The position numbers and the translations under genes were made by a program. A stretch of DNA of 64,000 nucleotides from Varanus komodoensis. Lineage: Eukaryota; Chordata; Lepidosauria; Squamata; Varanidae. The stretch covers positions 7,704,485 to 7,768,484 of the forward strand of contig NW_025336479.1 of assembly GCF_004798865.1 (NCBI RefSeq), in the 5' to 3' direction. Of this stretch, positions 1 through 13,477 are shown in pieces. The notes beneath the pieces were generated by a model. It was not told the origin of the DNA. It ran no database searches and saw only the letters and a program-made list of their open reading frames with translations. Position 1 is the stretch's first letter, and every line of letters starts with the position of its first letter.

Positions 1-1250
1 GTAAACTTGTTCTGATTTGTTCTGTAAGATGGTGCTAATTACAGATTTCTAAGTTCAGTTACTTTTATTTTAAAGCATGATGGGGAATATTCTAATGAGA
101 ACATCTGTTGAACATGCAATGAGCCAAAAACTGGGCCCAGCCAAAATTCTGTGCACCTTTCATTCTGATCTATGAATTTGGTTAGAAGTCTCCTCCCACT
201 TTCCTATCCTCAAATAAAATTAAAGCTTTTTCATGATTTCATCTATATATATCTATTCAGGTCTGCTTTATAGTTTAGATGGGAAACTTGGTTCTTGCGT
301 GTATAACAATGTTCTTCCACCAAAAATGCCATACGATATATAGAGAGCATAGGTTTTACACACTTGAATTCCTAGAAATATTTGCCTTCATATACTTAGT
401 TGCTCTGGAAAACATTTATGCACAAATAATTGGTTTTCACCTATATATCTTGAGAGTTTGAGTTTCTTCTTATACCATTTATCACCAGCTAGTACAGAAC
501 GGAAGAAAAAGAAGCTTGTATATTTGAAGTCACATTCTTCTAGAAAGGGATTCCATTTGGGCAAAGCCATATTCACCAAACTCGAAACTTCAGTATACTA
601 TTTCTTTATCTTCTCATTCTTCCCACCCTTTGTGGTCATGAGAGCCCCCCCCCCCCACCGCACATTCATTCATCAACCTATCTATCCAACTGTCAGCAGT
701 TAATTTAATGTTATTTTAAGTGTCACTTAACCTTGAATGATGTTGGCCTAAGTTCTTACAGACTTCAAGCTAGACATCAACTGGCATTATTTCTTCAACT
801 GACCAAAACAGCACACATCAAGAGTGCAACCTTTTGCTGAATATTTTCCCAGTGTTGTTTGAATCTGTCTTTTCTGGTTAAACCTCATCTATGGTTATAC
901 TGCAAATGAATCAAAACAGTATAGAGATGGGTAAATTGTGTTTAAAAGATTGGTGTCTTACATTCTGGGAATTGTTCCAAAACAATCTGACACATGTACA
1001 AAGGGTTTGCTGTGTCTTCAAAGCATTGCTGTTTTTTGTGCTACATTTGACTCTCATCAAGTTTAATTTTGGCCTAGCCTATTCTCATCCTTGTCATTCA
1101 GCTTGTATTGAATTGGTGTATTAATCTAAAGACAACTAGGCACTGAGAAAATGCGTTTTTGATACCCTACTAATTTTGCAAAAACTGTTGAAGTGGGAAC
1201 CTTTTATCAGCTACACTGGTAACCAAAAATACAAGAATGCGCAGACAGTC
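1..1250. other. Intronic sequence, nothing recognised except a C run
   Basis: AT-rich, apparently unique sequence. Open frames here (60-81 codons) are short, lack relatives I recognise and have no supporting splice context. Confidence 0.5.
645..656. repeat. Poly-C run of 12
   Basis: Homopolymer of twelve C on the + strand, likely length-variable. Confidence 0.9.
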
Positions 1251-1254
1251 CTCT

Positions 1255-1500
1255 TATGGGTGCTATGCTGCTGTCATCCAATCAGCAGAAGATAGGCCCT
1301 TTGCTGTGTAGGGTCCCTTAGGGCTGAGCTTGCCTCCTTCAGATACTCATCTGTGCGTCTTCCTCATCTCCTTTAAGAGGTGACTGAAGACCTGTTTTGT
1401 TTTTCTAGGTGTTTTTAGAGATCTCTTCTTGATTCCCTTTTATGCTATTTTCTCTTTCTTTTCCTTTTCAAAATCTATTTTCGTTGGATTTGTATAGGAA
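1255..1500 (+). repeat. L2-clade LINE, relic of the ORF2 C-terminus and 3' UTR
   Basis: Translation across 1290-1430 gives a decayed form of the usual L2 ending (roughly ..RPFAV.GPLGLSLPPSD.HLC..LISFKR.LKTCFVF), corresponding to the family signature PRLWNSLP..IR...SL..FKR.LKT.LF. Internal stops are present. This is an old 5'-truncated copy, sense to COX10. Confidence 0.6.
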
Positions 1501-2244
1501 TTTATTGGCACATATAAAATGCCTGTGCTAATGTACGCTTTCTCTTTGAGTAAAGCCACTTGAAGGTATATTAGGGCTGAAAGAACTCTGAATTCCTACA
1601 TTGTTACACCTTCTGAGGTCTTCAAGCTGCCAAGTCAATGAAAGAATCCCCTGCAGAGATGAGCTCTGCTATATATCAGTTCTAGATGTCACAATTCAAG
1701 AAGGATGTTGACCCATTGGAAGAGTCAGGAGAGCTTATGAAAATAAGAGGTCAAGATGACAAACCGTATGAAGAAAAGCTCAATTTAAATGGCTGTGTAT
1801 GTTTTAGTATAGAGAAAAGGTGCTGTGTTCAAGTCCACACTTCAAATATAAGCTGACGTGAATTGTCACAACCTTTCCCCAGAAGATGCCAGTGATTATT
1901 CTCAGAGAGACTTAGAATTGCTCTCAGAATCTGGCACATCCTGGCAAAGCTACAAGTGCAGGCTTGCTTTGGTGAATCCGAAGCTGTGAAACCAATATAA
2001 AACTCATTAAGGTCTGCATGGTTATGCTCTTGATTCGGTTGAGAATGATTGTTTATCAGTTCCTAGGAAGAATGAACAGTTAAAGTAACACAGCAGGGAA
2101 GACTTAAGACCAGCATATTGGTATATAAGAAGCTGCCTAAGGTAATGCATCCAAATGGTCATCTTCTATAATTGATTTAAGTACTGAAGATGTTGACCTA
2201 CAGTAGGTTTAGATAATTCATAGGGCTTATTGTCTGTTCTTCAA

Positions 2245-2306
2245 ACCTATGCTTGTTGTAAGCCGTCCAGAGATTCATAGTGATTGGACAGGTTAGAAAT
2301 ACCCCA

Positions 2307-2347
<41 letters not shown>
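2245..2347 (+). repeat. L2-type 3' tail with (AAT)n microsatellite
   Basis: TTGTAAGCCGTCCAGAG..., the typical L2 3' end of squamates (GTAAGCCGCCCTGAG...), runs into about 14 units of AAT at 2306-2347. The microsatellite most likely grew from the LINE's own tandem tail. Confidence 0.75.
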
Positions 2348-2349
2348 GC

Positions 2350-4390
2350 TGTGTTTCATATTATTTCAAAATTCAGGACACTCTTAGAGTCCTGGGAACT
2401 GTTCTTTGGGAAGTATACAAGACTTCTCTAAGCTATCTCTTCTTCCCCCATAACCGCAGTTCTCGTTGAGGGCTAAACTATAAGCTGCATCACTCGGCAT
2501 GCAGCTGATCTGTTGTTGTTGTTGTTTTTTACTTCAGTGTAACCATCCAGTTGCCTGTCCGCTGCATACTTACATCAAGGTAGGGTTTAAACCCCACATC
2601 CAGCCACTTTTGCTCTAATTTTTCCCTAACCCCCTTGTGTATAGAGGGCACAAATTTAGGAAATGGCAACTATAGTTTGTTTCTTTTTTCTTTTTTTAGC
2701 CCTACATGAAGGGAGTAATTTGGATGGGGGAAGTGGCTGGTAGGAAGCTTTATTTTTTTTCTATATGTGCATGGTAGTCTTGATGAGAATTATGGGGAAA
2801 GTGAGGACCAGCCACACTGTCCATATTTACAGTAGCATGTAATTTAGCCCTGAATGACTCCAAAACCTGCTTTAGCTTGTGATATAGTTATGCTCCAAAT
2901 ACTGCCCCCCACACACATACATGCACACACACAGAATGAATGTTGTCTCCCTCCTGGTTTGTTCTTATGTCAGCTAAGTGTCTTCCAGATTTCTCTTCCA
3001 GCACTAAACAGAGATGACTGCTTAGGATTGGTTAATTTTCAAACATTTTCCTATGAATTATATAATGCCCTGTTTGCCTCACCCATTTACCTTTTAGGCA
3101 GCTAATCTGGTATTCTGTTTAAAAACAGTTTAGGTTTGAAATAAATAAAGCATTCCCCTTTGAACTAATCTGTCATTTAAACATTCTTATGTCACTCCCT
3201 TCTCCTTTCACACCCTGTAAAGCACAGTTGAGGAAAAACAACAATGGGTTGTTGTATTTTAACATGTTGTTCAGCATTTTAAAAGTTACAGTTTGTTTGA
3301 ATTGGTAGTTTAGGTAAATGTACATGCTCTTCATTTAATATAATCATGTAAAATGATTTTCCCACCCCACAAATCGCTTTGTCCTTGTGGATTTTCTCCT
3401 AATGGGACTCCAAGACAGGAAGTAACACTTGTTGGAAGAAGGAAAAAAAAGGTTGGGTGGAGAAGGGCTATGCAGTGATGTGCAGAGGTGTGTGGAAGAT
3501 TCAGTTCCCTTCCCTCAACTCTCATATGTTCATTAAATCCTGTTTGGCCAGGTTTAGTTCTGATGTTCTGTTCAATGTTCTTGTGCTATCTAGGCCATGG
3601 TATTTTCTGAATGCTCTATATTGCACAATCTGCTGAAACACTCTTGAGCCTTCAAGCATTTCCTCCTGGTTGCACCACTGGCTACCATTCAGTGCTAGTG
3701 AGCTGAGTTCTAGTTAATGGATGAGCATTTTGCATTCTGCAGTCGCTTGAAATATAACTATTTTTATTTCTTCTACACTGGCTAGTTACCATTTTTTTTC
3801 TTCCACAATAGTGATATGTACGTTTAGTGGCAGAGAGATACTATTTCTAATTTGAAGGTTAGAGTAAATTGGATCTGTGAGCACCATCACCTGCTTCCTT
3901 GCATACTCCGCAGGATGCTCAACTCTTCAAGTTGTAGTGCTATTTTAGGAGCACATAACCAAGTTAATATGAACATCCTGTTAATAATCATTTCATTGCT
4001 ACTTTAATTTTGACAATAATTAAGGATCTTGTGATAGAGAAAGTAAAAAACCAAAGTCCCTCAAACTGAGAATTTCACATTGTTCAAACTTATTTTTTAT
4101 GGGCTCACACAGTTAAGCATGAACAGATATGACAATATACTTTTTAAGGTTGTGTACCTTTTTCAGCCCACCCTTTCAAAAAATGCACTTTATTTTCTTA
4201 TATGAGAGTAAAAACATCTCAGGAATATGGTTGTGATAGGTGTCCAGCTAGAAGCAGTGTCCACCTAGAAGCATATTAGGAACCTAATGATAATTAAATG
4301 AAAGCATTTGTGTTGAAAAACACATTCATGCCTACCAGTTTCATGCCAGAATGTATTTTAAGAAGCTTATTAGCTTAAATGTACTCGGAG
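2350..4390. other. Intronic sequence, nothing recognised
   Basis: AT-rich sequence with a short (CA)n-like stretch at 2911-2933. No exon, RNA gene or assignable repeat was seen. Confidence 0.5.
2911..2933. repeat. Imperfect (CA)n microsatellite
   Basis: CA repeats interrupted by TACATG. Confidence 0.8.
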
Positions 4391-4393
4391 TTA

Positions 4394-4457
4394 GGCCTAT
4401 TGAAATCAGTGGGCTTTCAGTTAAACATGTTTTAAGTGCCATTGATATCAATGGGCC
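4394..4457. repeat. Imperfect palindrome, probable MITE relic
   Basis: Left arm GGCCTATTGAAATCAGTGGG and right arm GCCATTGATATCAATGGGCC are inverted repeats matching at 16 of 20 positions, with a 24-bp loop. It resembles the hairpin elements built around a CCCATTGA..TCAATGGG core that are scattered in reptile genomes. Confidence 0.5.
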
Positions 4458-5569
4458 TAGCCTACATATGGCTAAATCTACTTCCTAGCCAACATCCAGA
4501 AGATTTAAAACTATAGCAGGTGAAATAGAGCAAAGTTTCTGATTCACATTTCTGGTTATTTGTCTGATTCCTTACCATCATATCTTGGGAACAATGCAGG
4601 AATGTATGAGCAATTTGTTTCAGTTCATTTTTGGTCATGCGTTGCTCAGCTTATGCTTTCAAAACCAAACACAGACTCAGATACAATCTGCAGTCAAGGT
4701 CAATACATTTATGAGCTTGCAATAAGATATATGGACAAACACAAGTATTCAACAGCATGCATTCATTTCGAACATGCACATAAAATAAAAAATGTGCATA
4801 AATATACTTTATTCAACAGGACAAGAATGTGTATGTTTCAGATATGTGCACAGCCGATGACTGCATTTAGAAAAATATGAAAGTATACATGAATTTTCAT
4901 GAGAAAAGAAACATAGTTCACAGTAAGGTTTGAGTCAGAATGAGCTTCCAGACAGGTTTTGGAGAATTTTTCCTTTGCTGATCTGTACATCCCTAAGGCA
5001 AAGCAACATTCCCAGGTTATTGCTGAGTGTCAAGGTTCATACTGCATAGTGTCTCTCCATGCCATCTTAATGTTTCTTGCAGTTGCTCGTAATTGATGAT
5101 GCTGTTACTAAAACTAGGAGATTTTTACAATTTGACATATACAGCTTCAGGTGTCAGCGCTGAGCACTTTACCTCCCAGTAACCTAAAACTCCAGAGCTT
5201 AATAGAGAAATAACCCTCTGTCCTCCATGTCTGTCAGTATCAGCTAATTGGCTTGCAGGTTTATATCATCAGAGAGCAGTATAAGAATTTCTGAAACGGT
5301 GCCACGGTGGCTCAGTTGGTTTAATGCTCCAAAGTGCATCCAGTGCCACAGTGACACCCATGAGCACCTCCAACTGTGTCTGCATAGCTCTCTGCTCCCT
5401 TCCTCCTTCAAACATGTACTCTTTAATGAAAACTTTGGGTGGGGGGACATCAGAGAACAAGGTTTTTTTTCCCATTCCTGACCATGCTGCTCAGCAGCTG
5501 ATAGTATACCTGAAGAATAGGGAAGAGTTGCTTCCTGGTGCAGACCAGACTTCTAGCTACACCAGCAGT

Positions 5570-5960
5570 CTTCTTCTAGCTCTTTGTATTCTCTCTCTCC
5601 TCTCCTGGCTTCTACCCTTGCTATTTCTCTCCCCACCCTGCACACTCGTGTTTTAATCTACTATATCTCTCCCTTCCTTATCCCTAGCCTTGCTGTTTTT
5701 CTTACCTTACCCCAACCCTTTGCTGCATTATTTTTCTTTCCTCTCAGCCTTTAGCCTTACTTCTTCTTCCAACTTTTGCCTCATTATGTTCCCCTTGCTC
5801 CAAGCCTCCATCTTGCTCTTTCTCTTTCTTCTGCCCATTTGCATTGCTATTTCCCTCCCAGCCTCTGGTTTTGCTATTCCTCTGCCTTGTTATTTTTCAC
5901 TCCTTTATTCTTGTGCTTGTCATTTCTCACCCTTTCCTGCCCCTTATCGTATCCTTCATA
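5570..5960. repeat. Degenerate pyrimidine-rich minisatellite
   Basis: About 390 bp that is overwhelmingly C+T on the + strand. It has loosely repeated words such as CCTTGCTATTT, CCTTGCTGTTT, CATTGCTATTT and TTTTGCTATTCC at irregular intervals of a few tens of bases. Long open frames here are a by-product of the composition. Confidence 0.6.
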
Positions 5961-8900
5961 CCACCCTTCACAGAGCACTTTCCTGGACTGGGGCTCTGAT
6001 GCCAGTGGAGGAGGTAGGCATATCAGGGAAGAACTGAGTGGCTGAGCCTGAGATCAGGGGAACCTTTTCTTTCTTTTGGGACTAGGAACATTTTCCTTTC
6101 TATTTTCCTTTGGGATAGGGAAAAGATGAGTGTGTGTGGACAGAGTGAGCAGAGGAATCCTTTGTATGTCTCCTCAGAAGTAAATCTTCTGGAGTTCCGT
6201 ATAAGGATTTTAACCTTAGAAAAGAAATATGGATAGAATATATGAATTAGCGGTTAGGTGGTGGAGTAATCTTTGAAATGGGTGTTTTGTTTCTTGGGGT
6301 CAAACATATAGATTAGCTTTGGGGTTCAGCTGATACATCTCCATGTATTCATTTTCTTGTGTGACTTGTTCTTTCTAACTAGGCAGGTGCCCATAATAGC
6401 ATTTATGTAACTAGCCACATTCTCCCTAGGAGCCATTTTATGGGACTGCTCAGAACTATTCAGATTCCTAAAGTTACCTATAGTCACAAGAAGGTTTAGT
6501 GGGGAACAATGACTGGGTGTTTCAATTATATACACTTCAAAGTATGTTGAGTTTGGTGTACATCAGATATTTAGTCTGTTTGAAAGAGCTCTCAGATTTT
6601 CATAGGCTGCAAACTGTGCCACCTTCACAGCGTTGGGCCATTATGCAGTTAGCTCAGAGGCCCTTAGTGTCACTGTAATACCCTAGAATTAATACGTAGT
6701 AACTGTAGGCTTGATTGCATTTTTTCTTTTCTCGACTCTCATTCCATATTTCAGTCAGTTTTTGAAAGTCCCATCAGGTTCACACGTAGCTTCCTGTGGG
6801 GGTGAGGGGCAAAACTGCGTTGTGCATGCAGAATTAGTTTATTTTGCTTTAATTGACATGCAGCTTCCTTTTGTAGCATTGAAGCTTGAGTATTTGGGGC
6901 ATTCAGGCAAGAAACAGTAACAGTAATGTGAAGGACTCACAAGTTCTAGCCATAGTTACAAGAAGTCTTTAGTTTTTGAACACTCAGGATACATTTTTCG
7001 TATTTCTCCTGCCACTTCTAAGTGTCCACAACCAAATAAATAAATGTCCCTTTATTTCTGTGGGAGGCTTAGAATTGGTGTTTCTACTAAATTTATTAGC
7101 AAACAATAAATGTACATTTTTGTTTTAGGCTGCCGGTATTTAAATTCATTAAAATAAATAAGTTCTTTTCTTCTTTAATATAATGACCTGTTTACTATAG
7201 CATTGGCATGAGGTTGACTTACAACTTAAAGCTTAAACATGAACCTGGAGAATATTATTACAAATGTTAATTTCAGATTAAAGATCACATGATAATATAT
7301 TTTTGTAAGATAAAATTTAATTTTTTCAGACAGTGTGCTTTGGTATAATTACTAAGGAATATAGCGGTTATCTTTCAAGTTAGGCACACATTTAAATCAA
7401 AGGTCCTCTATCTCTTTGCACCCAAGCTAGCACTCACAGACCAATTTATTTCCAGTTGTGCAGCTGTCACTTTGCTTCTCCTTTGGTATGAAGGATGTTT
7501 TCAGCCTCAGTGTCAATTTCTTTCTGAAGAAAAGGTTTCATCTGGTTCAGGACAGTGAAGACTCTGGTTTCACATTCAGCTGCATGATTGCTGAAGCCCC
7601 TCAGCTTCATTAAATAGAACTCTTCATTAGGAAGAATTCACCAGTGACTGCTTTTCAGTTTTTACCCTTTCAGACTCTTTTCCAAATTTGAATTTTCCTT
7701 CTAAGTCCAGCTGTATTTTCTTCCATTTTGCCTTGTCTTCTGCCTGCTCCTCTTTTCTTCCTTCTGTCGTATTCGCTTATGCTGTTCTGTACTTGGCCCT
7801 CCCTCCAAATGACACCTCCAGTAGTTCAATACCAGACATATTTATTCTCTGCTGATCATACGCTCTGGCCAATAACATGTAGCCATCTTGCAGGACCCCT
7901 CCTTGGATAACAAGGAGCAATAGAAGCTTCCCAGAACACCAGTGTGCTTAGTTTCCTTTAATCCCCTGATCAGTATACATACTAGTAGCATTCACTTCTG
8001 GTACTTGCAAAGGTGCTGTCACCCTCTAATCATAACCAAGGTCTCTATTAGAAGCCAAGCCCCTATCAGTGTTACCTTTCCAAATGTTTGAGACCTAGCC
8101 AGGTACACTTTTACTTCATGTTTTGTTCCGAGCTGAATTATTCAGCTATAGTACAGAATTCATAACTAAGCATAACTCTCAAGATCTCTCCTTTTACAGA
8201 AGAAGAACAAGGACTTCCTTCATAATTTCAACTCCCAGCTTCTTTGTCATGCAGTGGATTAAGATTAAGGCTGTCAGTAGATTTCCTCAAATTTGTTTCT
8301 ATGCATGTAATAAATTACATAACATGGTAGAGAGACATTTTCAAAAAAACCAGTGTCTTTCATCATTACAGTAGTGTGGACAGAGCAGCCCCAACTTCTG
8401 ATCTTTGTCCCCTTGTATATTTAAAGGCATTGGGACTCTCTTGTGAGCCTAAGCTTAAGCGCATCCCAATTTACAGAAGGTTTTCAAATGTAACTAGTCT
8501 CCTAACTATGTGATGCTGGTTGACTGGCTCACAACTGAAGCTGAAAATACTTTTGTTTAATGTCATGTTTGGGGAAGACATAGTTCTGAAGAGGCACCAC
8601 AGCAGTGTTCTTTTCAAATAATGTTTATCCTGGAGGTATGCAACTTTTAATATAACTGTATGAAAACAAGTGTGTTTTGTCCTGCTGAGTTCCTTTTCTT
8701 CTAAGCGTTTTCTCTGATGAGTGGGAAGCTGGCATTGCCTGAATGTTGTAAACAAGAAAATTTAATAAGGCAGCTTTATATTTTGACATGTCCAATTACT
8801 CGTGAAAATGTTGTCATTGAATTTCAAGCAGCAGGACACTCATTCAGTCCCCTGCTTCAGATAGCTACATTATAGACAATGAAGAAAAAATCCTTAGGGC

Positions 8901-10518
8901 TAGAACATAGTTTGGAGAGAATAAAACCTAAAGCAAAAGGTAGACTTGTGGAATGATCAAACACTAACTGCAAAGGGAATATAAATGGCTGTAATTATGG
9001 GTCCACACACAGTGGAGATTGCATGGTTCATCACTAACTGGAGTTGTTTTATATCACAAACTAATTATGCATGTACATTTTTTGCTTCAGTAGCTATCTG
9101 GTTGTGTATGCATCTCTTTCTTTCCCCATGCAAAGATACAACTTGCATGGTGCATTCAAAACCATTTCACTCTGAATGGGGACTGCAGCAGTCACTGTCT
9201 GACCAACACTGTTTCTGTTGGTTGTGTTTTCTGGGGTGGGGGGGCACTGCAGCAACTCAGTAGAGGCATTCCTTTATAAGCATTTGCGTTTGTTAAACAG
9301 AAATCCTGCGGAAACATTTGACCCCTCACGCTTTGCTGCTTTTCAATTCAGCTGTGAGGCCTTTGCCATGGAATTATTTATCAGGGCCTTTAATTGCATG
9401 TGGGACAGTTGATAAATTTGAGTGCATTGTGCATCACATCGCATTAGGAAACATCCCAGATGCTCATGTATAAGCCAGGAGTCATGGTGCATTTGAGTAA
9501 ATAGCCCTCCATCTGCTTCTGAAGACCACTGCTGAGTAGCGATATGCGCTCCTAATGGAGTTGTCTTAGCCTCCTGTGTCAGCTGCACAGTGGGGGGTAG
9601 AGCCCAGTTTGTTTGAAGGAGCACAACAATTGTGTCCTATAATCCTTCTGATTATGACCTCCAATATGAGCAAACCTTTTGGGATGCACCATTTATGCCA
9701 ATTCCAGTTTTTTAGAGGAATAATTGCAGGCAACTTCCTTTTCTTCAGGACTAGCCATGGGGAAGTGGATTTTTAGACTCCTTTCTGTTGTGGCATATTA
9801 CCAAAATAATTAGCTAGCATGGTAGACATGCAAATACGCAGTTTCTTTGCAGGTTTTATCTGGGGGAACAAATATCAGTGAGGAAATCTACAGAAGCAGG
9901 AAGTTCTGGCAAAACATTTCAGTTATATTTGTTACACAGCCTAGGGTACTACGTAATATCATGAGAGTCTCAAGAAAACACGCAGTCTTTTGTCACTGCC
10001 AAATAATGACTAAAACAACTTGGCCTTTAAAAAAATAAACAAAGTTTAAGTCCTGATAATTATAGAAAGTCACACCTTCCCACTCCCATCCTCTGCATGA
10101 TGGTGTGTCGTCTTAAATGTGATGTGTATGGCAAGTCAACACACACCTCTGTATGACGCATCTGCTAAGCTGACTGTGTTTCAGAAGTCAGGATAACTTT
10201 CTATTACAAGGGAAACAGATGCCTACAATTCCCAAGGTATATGTTCTTAAATGTTCATGGGGGCTTTCAGGAAGAATTGGGTACTAAAGGGAAGGAAAAG
10301 GATTATGAGTGTAAAAACAGCTGTGCAAGCAATTTTATATAGGCCACTATGTGCTGGGGCAGAAGTAAAGACAGTCACATGCTGGTGTACATTTTGTGTC
10401 TCTATCATGTAACTGTATTAAGAGACAGGGTATAGCTAATAGTCAGAAGAACAGCCCAAGAGTGAAATTTCATAGTATGTAATGATGCCTAGAAATGGGC
10501 AGGGACTTATATAGTATG
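5961..10518. other. Intronic sequence, no assignable feature
   Basis: No exon or repeat could be named. The block at about 9240-9450 looks single-copy and moderately GC-balanced, and is raised separately as a possible conserved element. Confidence 0.45.
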
Positions 10519-10640
10519 CAGTCTTCCCCAATCCAGTACCCTTCAGATGTTTTGATACAGCTCTAACTAGCATGGCCAATAATCAGGAATGGCTGGTGGG
10601 AGTTATGGTCCAAAACATAAGGAGGATTAGGAAAACAGTA
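10519..10640 (+). mobile_element. Palindromic MITE, CAGCCTTCCCCAACC family, decayed copy
   Basis: Begins CAGTCTTCCCCAATCCAGTA and contains the family's core GCATGGCCAAT and GGGAGTTATGGTCCAAAACAT. The right arm is badly decayed. Related to the copy at 33867-34005. Confidence 0.65.
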
Positions 10641-13460
10641 ACAATGCATCTTGTCTCTGGGATGAGTCTGCCTTTTACTGCTGTTTTGTCCTTATGGAGT
10701 CTGTCGAATTTATTCAGATTTGTGTTTGTAAATTTTGTTTTAAGAGAATCCAACTCCCTAGCACTCAGTCCTGCTTTTAATCATGCGGGACCTTATCTTA
10801 CTTAACCACAGCAGCCCGTTACTCAACATGTGCCAAGTAGTTTTAGAAATGACACCACTCAGCAAGTCCATTACCAGACTGGCTGGGATAGTAAATGGCT
10901 TGCACCTTGAGTTCTGTTTACAGTAACTCACGTAAAAAGTACATTTCTTCTATAAATGGTTGAGTTTATGAGGCCTTTAAACAAGGGACAGCTTACATAT
11001 TATCAACTTGGCAAGTCAGATACCGGGGCTTACACTTTAATTAGGCATTGCTAGCATAGTCATCGCTGCACAGTTTGCATTCCAGAGGCTAAGATACACA
11101 AAGAACCCTCTCACACATTTTATAGGAATCTACTTGATAAAGTCACAGCGAATATTGTGCCTATAAATCCTGCTGAAAGGGGACTTAATCCCTTTCCTGT
11201 CCGTGCAATGGAATTTGTGTATTCGCTTATTTGCTAGTTTGCCTTCATGTTGAATTTCTACTGGCCTGATCAGCTCAAGGTTTTCTGAACAAATATTTAA
11301 GAGGGTGTGCAGCTATTGCTGTGAACAATGTGCCAGCATCACTCCCTCTGTGACTAAACCAAGTGTGCTGCACGTAGGCACCTTTGAAATCTAAGTGGAG
11401 GAAAGGCGGGTAGGAATATGGTCTCCAGGAAAGTTTGGAGAGGTGAATAACCATTCTAACCCAAAATAAAAATTACTGTATTTTTTGGTATTTTTATACC
11501 ACCTTTGAGACTTGTTTCCTATGAGATTAATAGCAATGGATGATGGCAAGGGCTGCACATTATATAAGAAGTGGGACCTGCAACAAAATATGGTAGTTGG
11601 AGTGTGTCTGTTCAGGGCTCCAGTGCATTTGCCAGTACATAGGATTTCCCCAGGGTTGTTAGAAATGATGGATGAGGGTAGGGTCCCATGTGCATGTTGT
11701 TCTCACGGTGCCAAAGGTGTGTTGTTCTCACACACCTTCAGGAGTTTAATAGGGTAAAGGACAGAAAGTGTCAGGTGAAGCCAATTTTCCCACAGACAAC
11801 CCTCTGGTAACGACAGGAACATGTCAAGTGTCATTGAAAGGATGAGATTCAGTTGACTATAGAGACCCCTTCCACTCATCTGTATCTTTCAGAAATTACT
11901 TCACTGCATTAGTAAATGGAATAAGAAGTGATGTTGGAATCTAGCCTGGGTTTGTACTTCCAGCAAGGACAGTACCGAGGGAAAGTAACGTAGGGACACC
12001 ATGCCAATAGCCTGCAAGGTACATCCAGCCTTGGGGCAAGCACCACTTGTACAGAGGCTTCCTTCATGTGATTCTCCCCCAGCTTTGGCTGGAGCGGGGG
12101 ATAATCAGGACCAGCACATTGCACAAAGGGTCCAATTCATGGCGGACTATCTGCCTGAAAGAGGCACTCTTTGTGCCACCACTCTGACACTATTTCCCCC
12201 ATGATACATCAGTTCCCGTACCTCATGAATTTATGAGATGGGACCTTATTAGTTTAGGTTCTGATGTGAGACATATATATTATTAAAAGAGTATGAAGAG
12301 TATGGTTAGTAAGCAGGGTAGAAGAGTAATTCCTTCTGTTCTCATTCTATTCTAAATTTATTTTTTAGTCCTTATCTTATACTTAGACACTATCTTAGTG
12401 AAAAATTGTATTTCTACAATTGTTTGCTTATACATTTTAAAAATAAAAATAAATATTTATGAAAATGCATTGGTCCAGTTCTGAACTTTATAAGGATAAA
12501 AGAGAGATAGATGGGTCCATTTTCAGGAAACAGCATGACTGCTGTAAACTAGGCTGATTTGTTTATAGTGCTGCTAAAGTCACTAATTCTGGGCAGAGGA
12601 GATGGAACATCTGCAACTCAGATTGGTTAGGATCTAGGAAAACTAATTGGTTCTAATTTGGTTAAAATACAATGTCAATTACATTTTCAAACAGTTTTTA
12701 TACTCTCATGACAGCAGTGCTGGGATGCCATGCACTGAGCTATTTCCTTGCTTAGAAAGAAATGAAAGCACAGACTATGAGAAATTTACCGCATCCAGTA
12801 TTTATTTCTTAGCAAACAAGGAGACTCTCTGGCAACTGTGGGAGATTAAAGGAGCAGCCTGGTTTGAAGCAGAACTGCTATGCCAAGGGTCAAAGAGATA
12901 CTTTATTTTTTCCAGTCCTGGGTTGAATTGATTTTTAAATCAAGATAATTTAAATAACTGCCTTTTTGAAAGGGTGGTATCCAGATAGCAGAACAGCATC
13001 CATCAGCAGAACAGATTCCCTGTCAGCCCTGCATCCCCTCATATTCATTCCACATCTGCTCCAGAGATTTTGGGGACCCTCTGAAACAGTTTTTAGGGTG
13101 AGCCCTAGATCATAGCCATCTATCTGAAAGGCTGAGGAGAAGGGAGCGTTCCATTCCATGTACTGACCTCAGCTCACCCAAAGATGGCTATCACCCAAAG
13201 TGTTTGTTTTTTTAATGCATATATTTCGTGAGCATGCACACATACTGATCTTTGCTCTAATAATTAAAACAGACTAGTCTGCAACTTGTGCAATCACCAG
13301 CGTAATACATACATTCATAATGCTTGACCTTTCTCTTTTTTAAATCTAGGTCATTTTTTTTAACATAGGAAAATTCAATGTGGTGTTGGAAATTCTAGAT
13401 TCAGGAGTCAATTCTAGGGGTGGTGGGGGAGTTGACTTTAACATGCCTGTATTATTCTGA
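10641..13460. other. Intronic sequence, nothing recognised
   Basis: AT-rich sequence with no exon, RNA gene or confidently assigned repeat. Confidence 0.45.
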
Positions 13461-13461
13461 G

Positions 13462-13477
13462 TTTTTTTTTTTTTTTT
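13462..13477. repeat. Poly-T run
   Basis: Homopolymer of about sixteen T. Confidence 0.9.

Noticed and set aside
5297-5345. tRNA-like GGTGGCTCAGTTGGTTTAAT
   Set aside because: Resembles a tRNA or SINE box A, but no box B or cloverleaf could be traced, so neither a tRNA gene nor a SINE is claimed.
5324-6045. Several overlapping + strand frames rich in Leu, Phe, Ser and Pro
   Set aside because: Artefacts of the pyrimidine-rich minisatellite, not a membrane protein.
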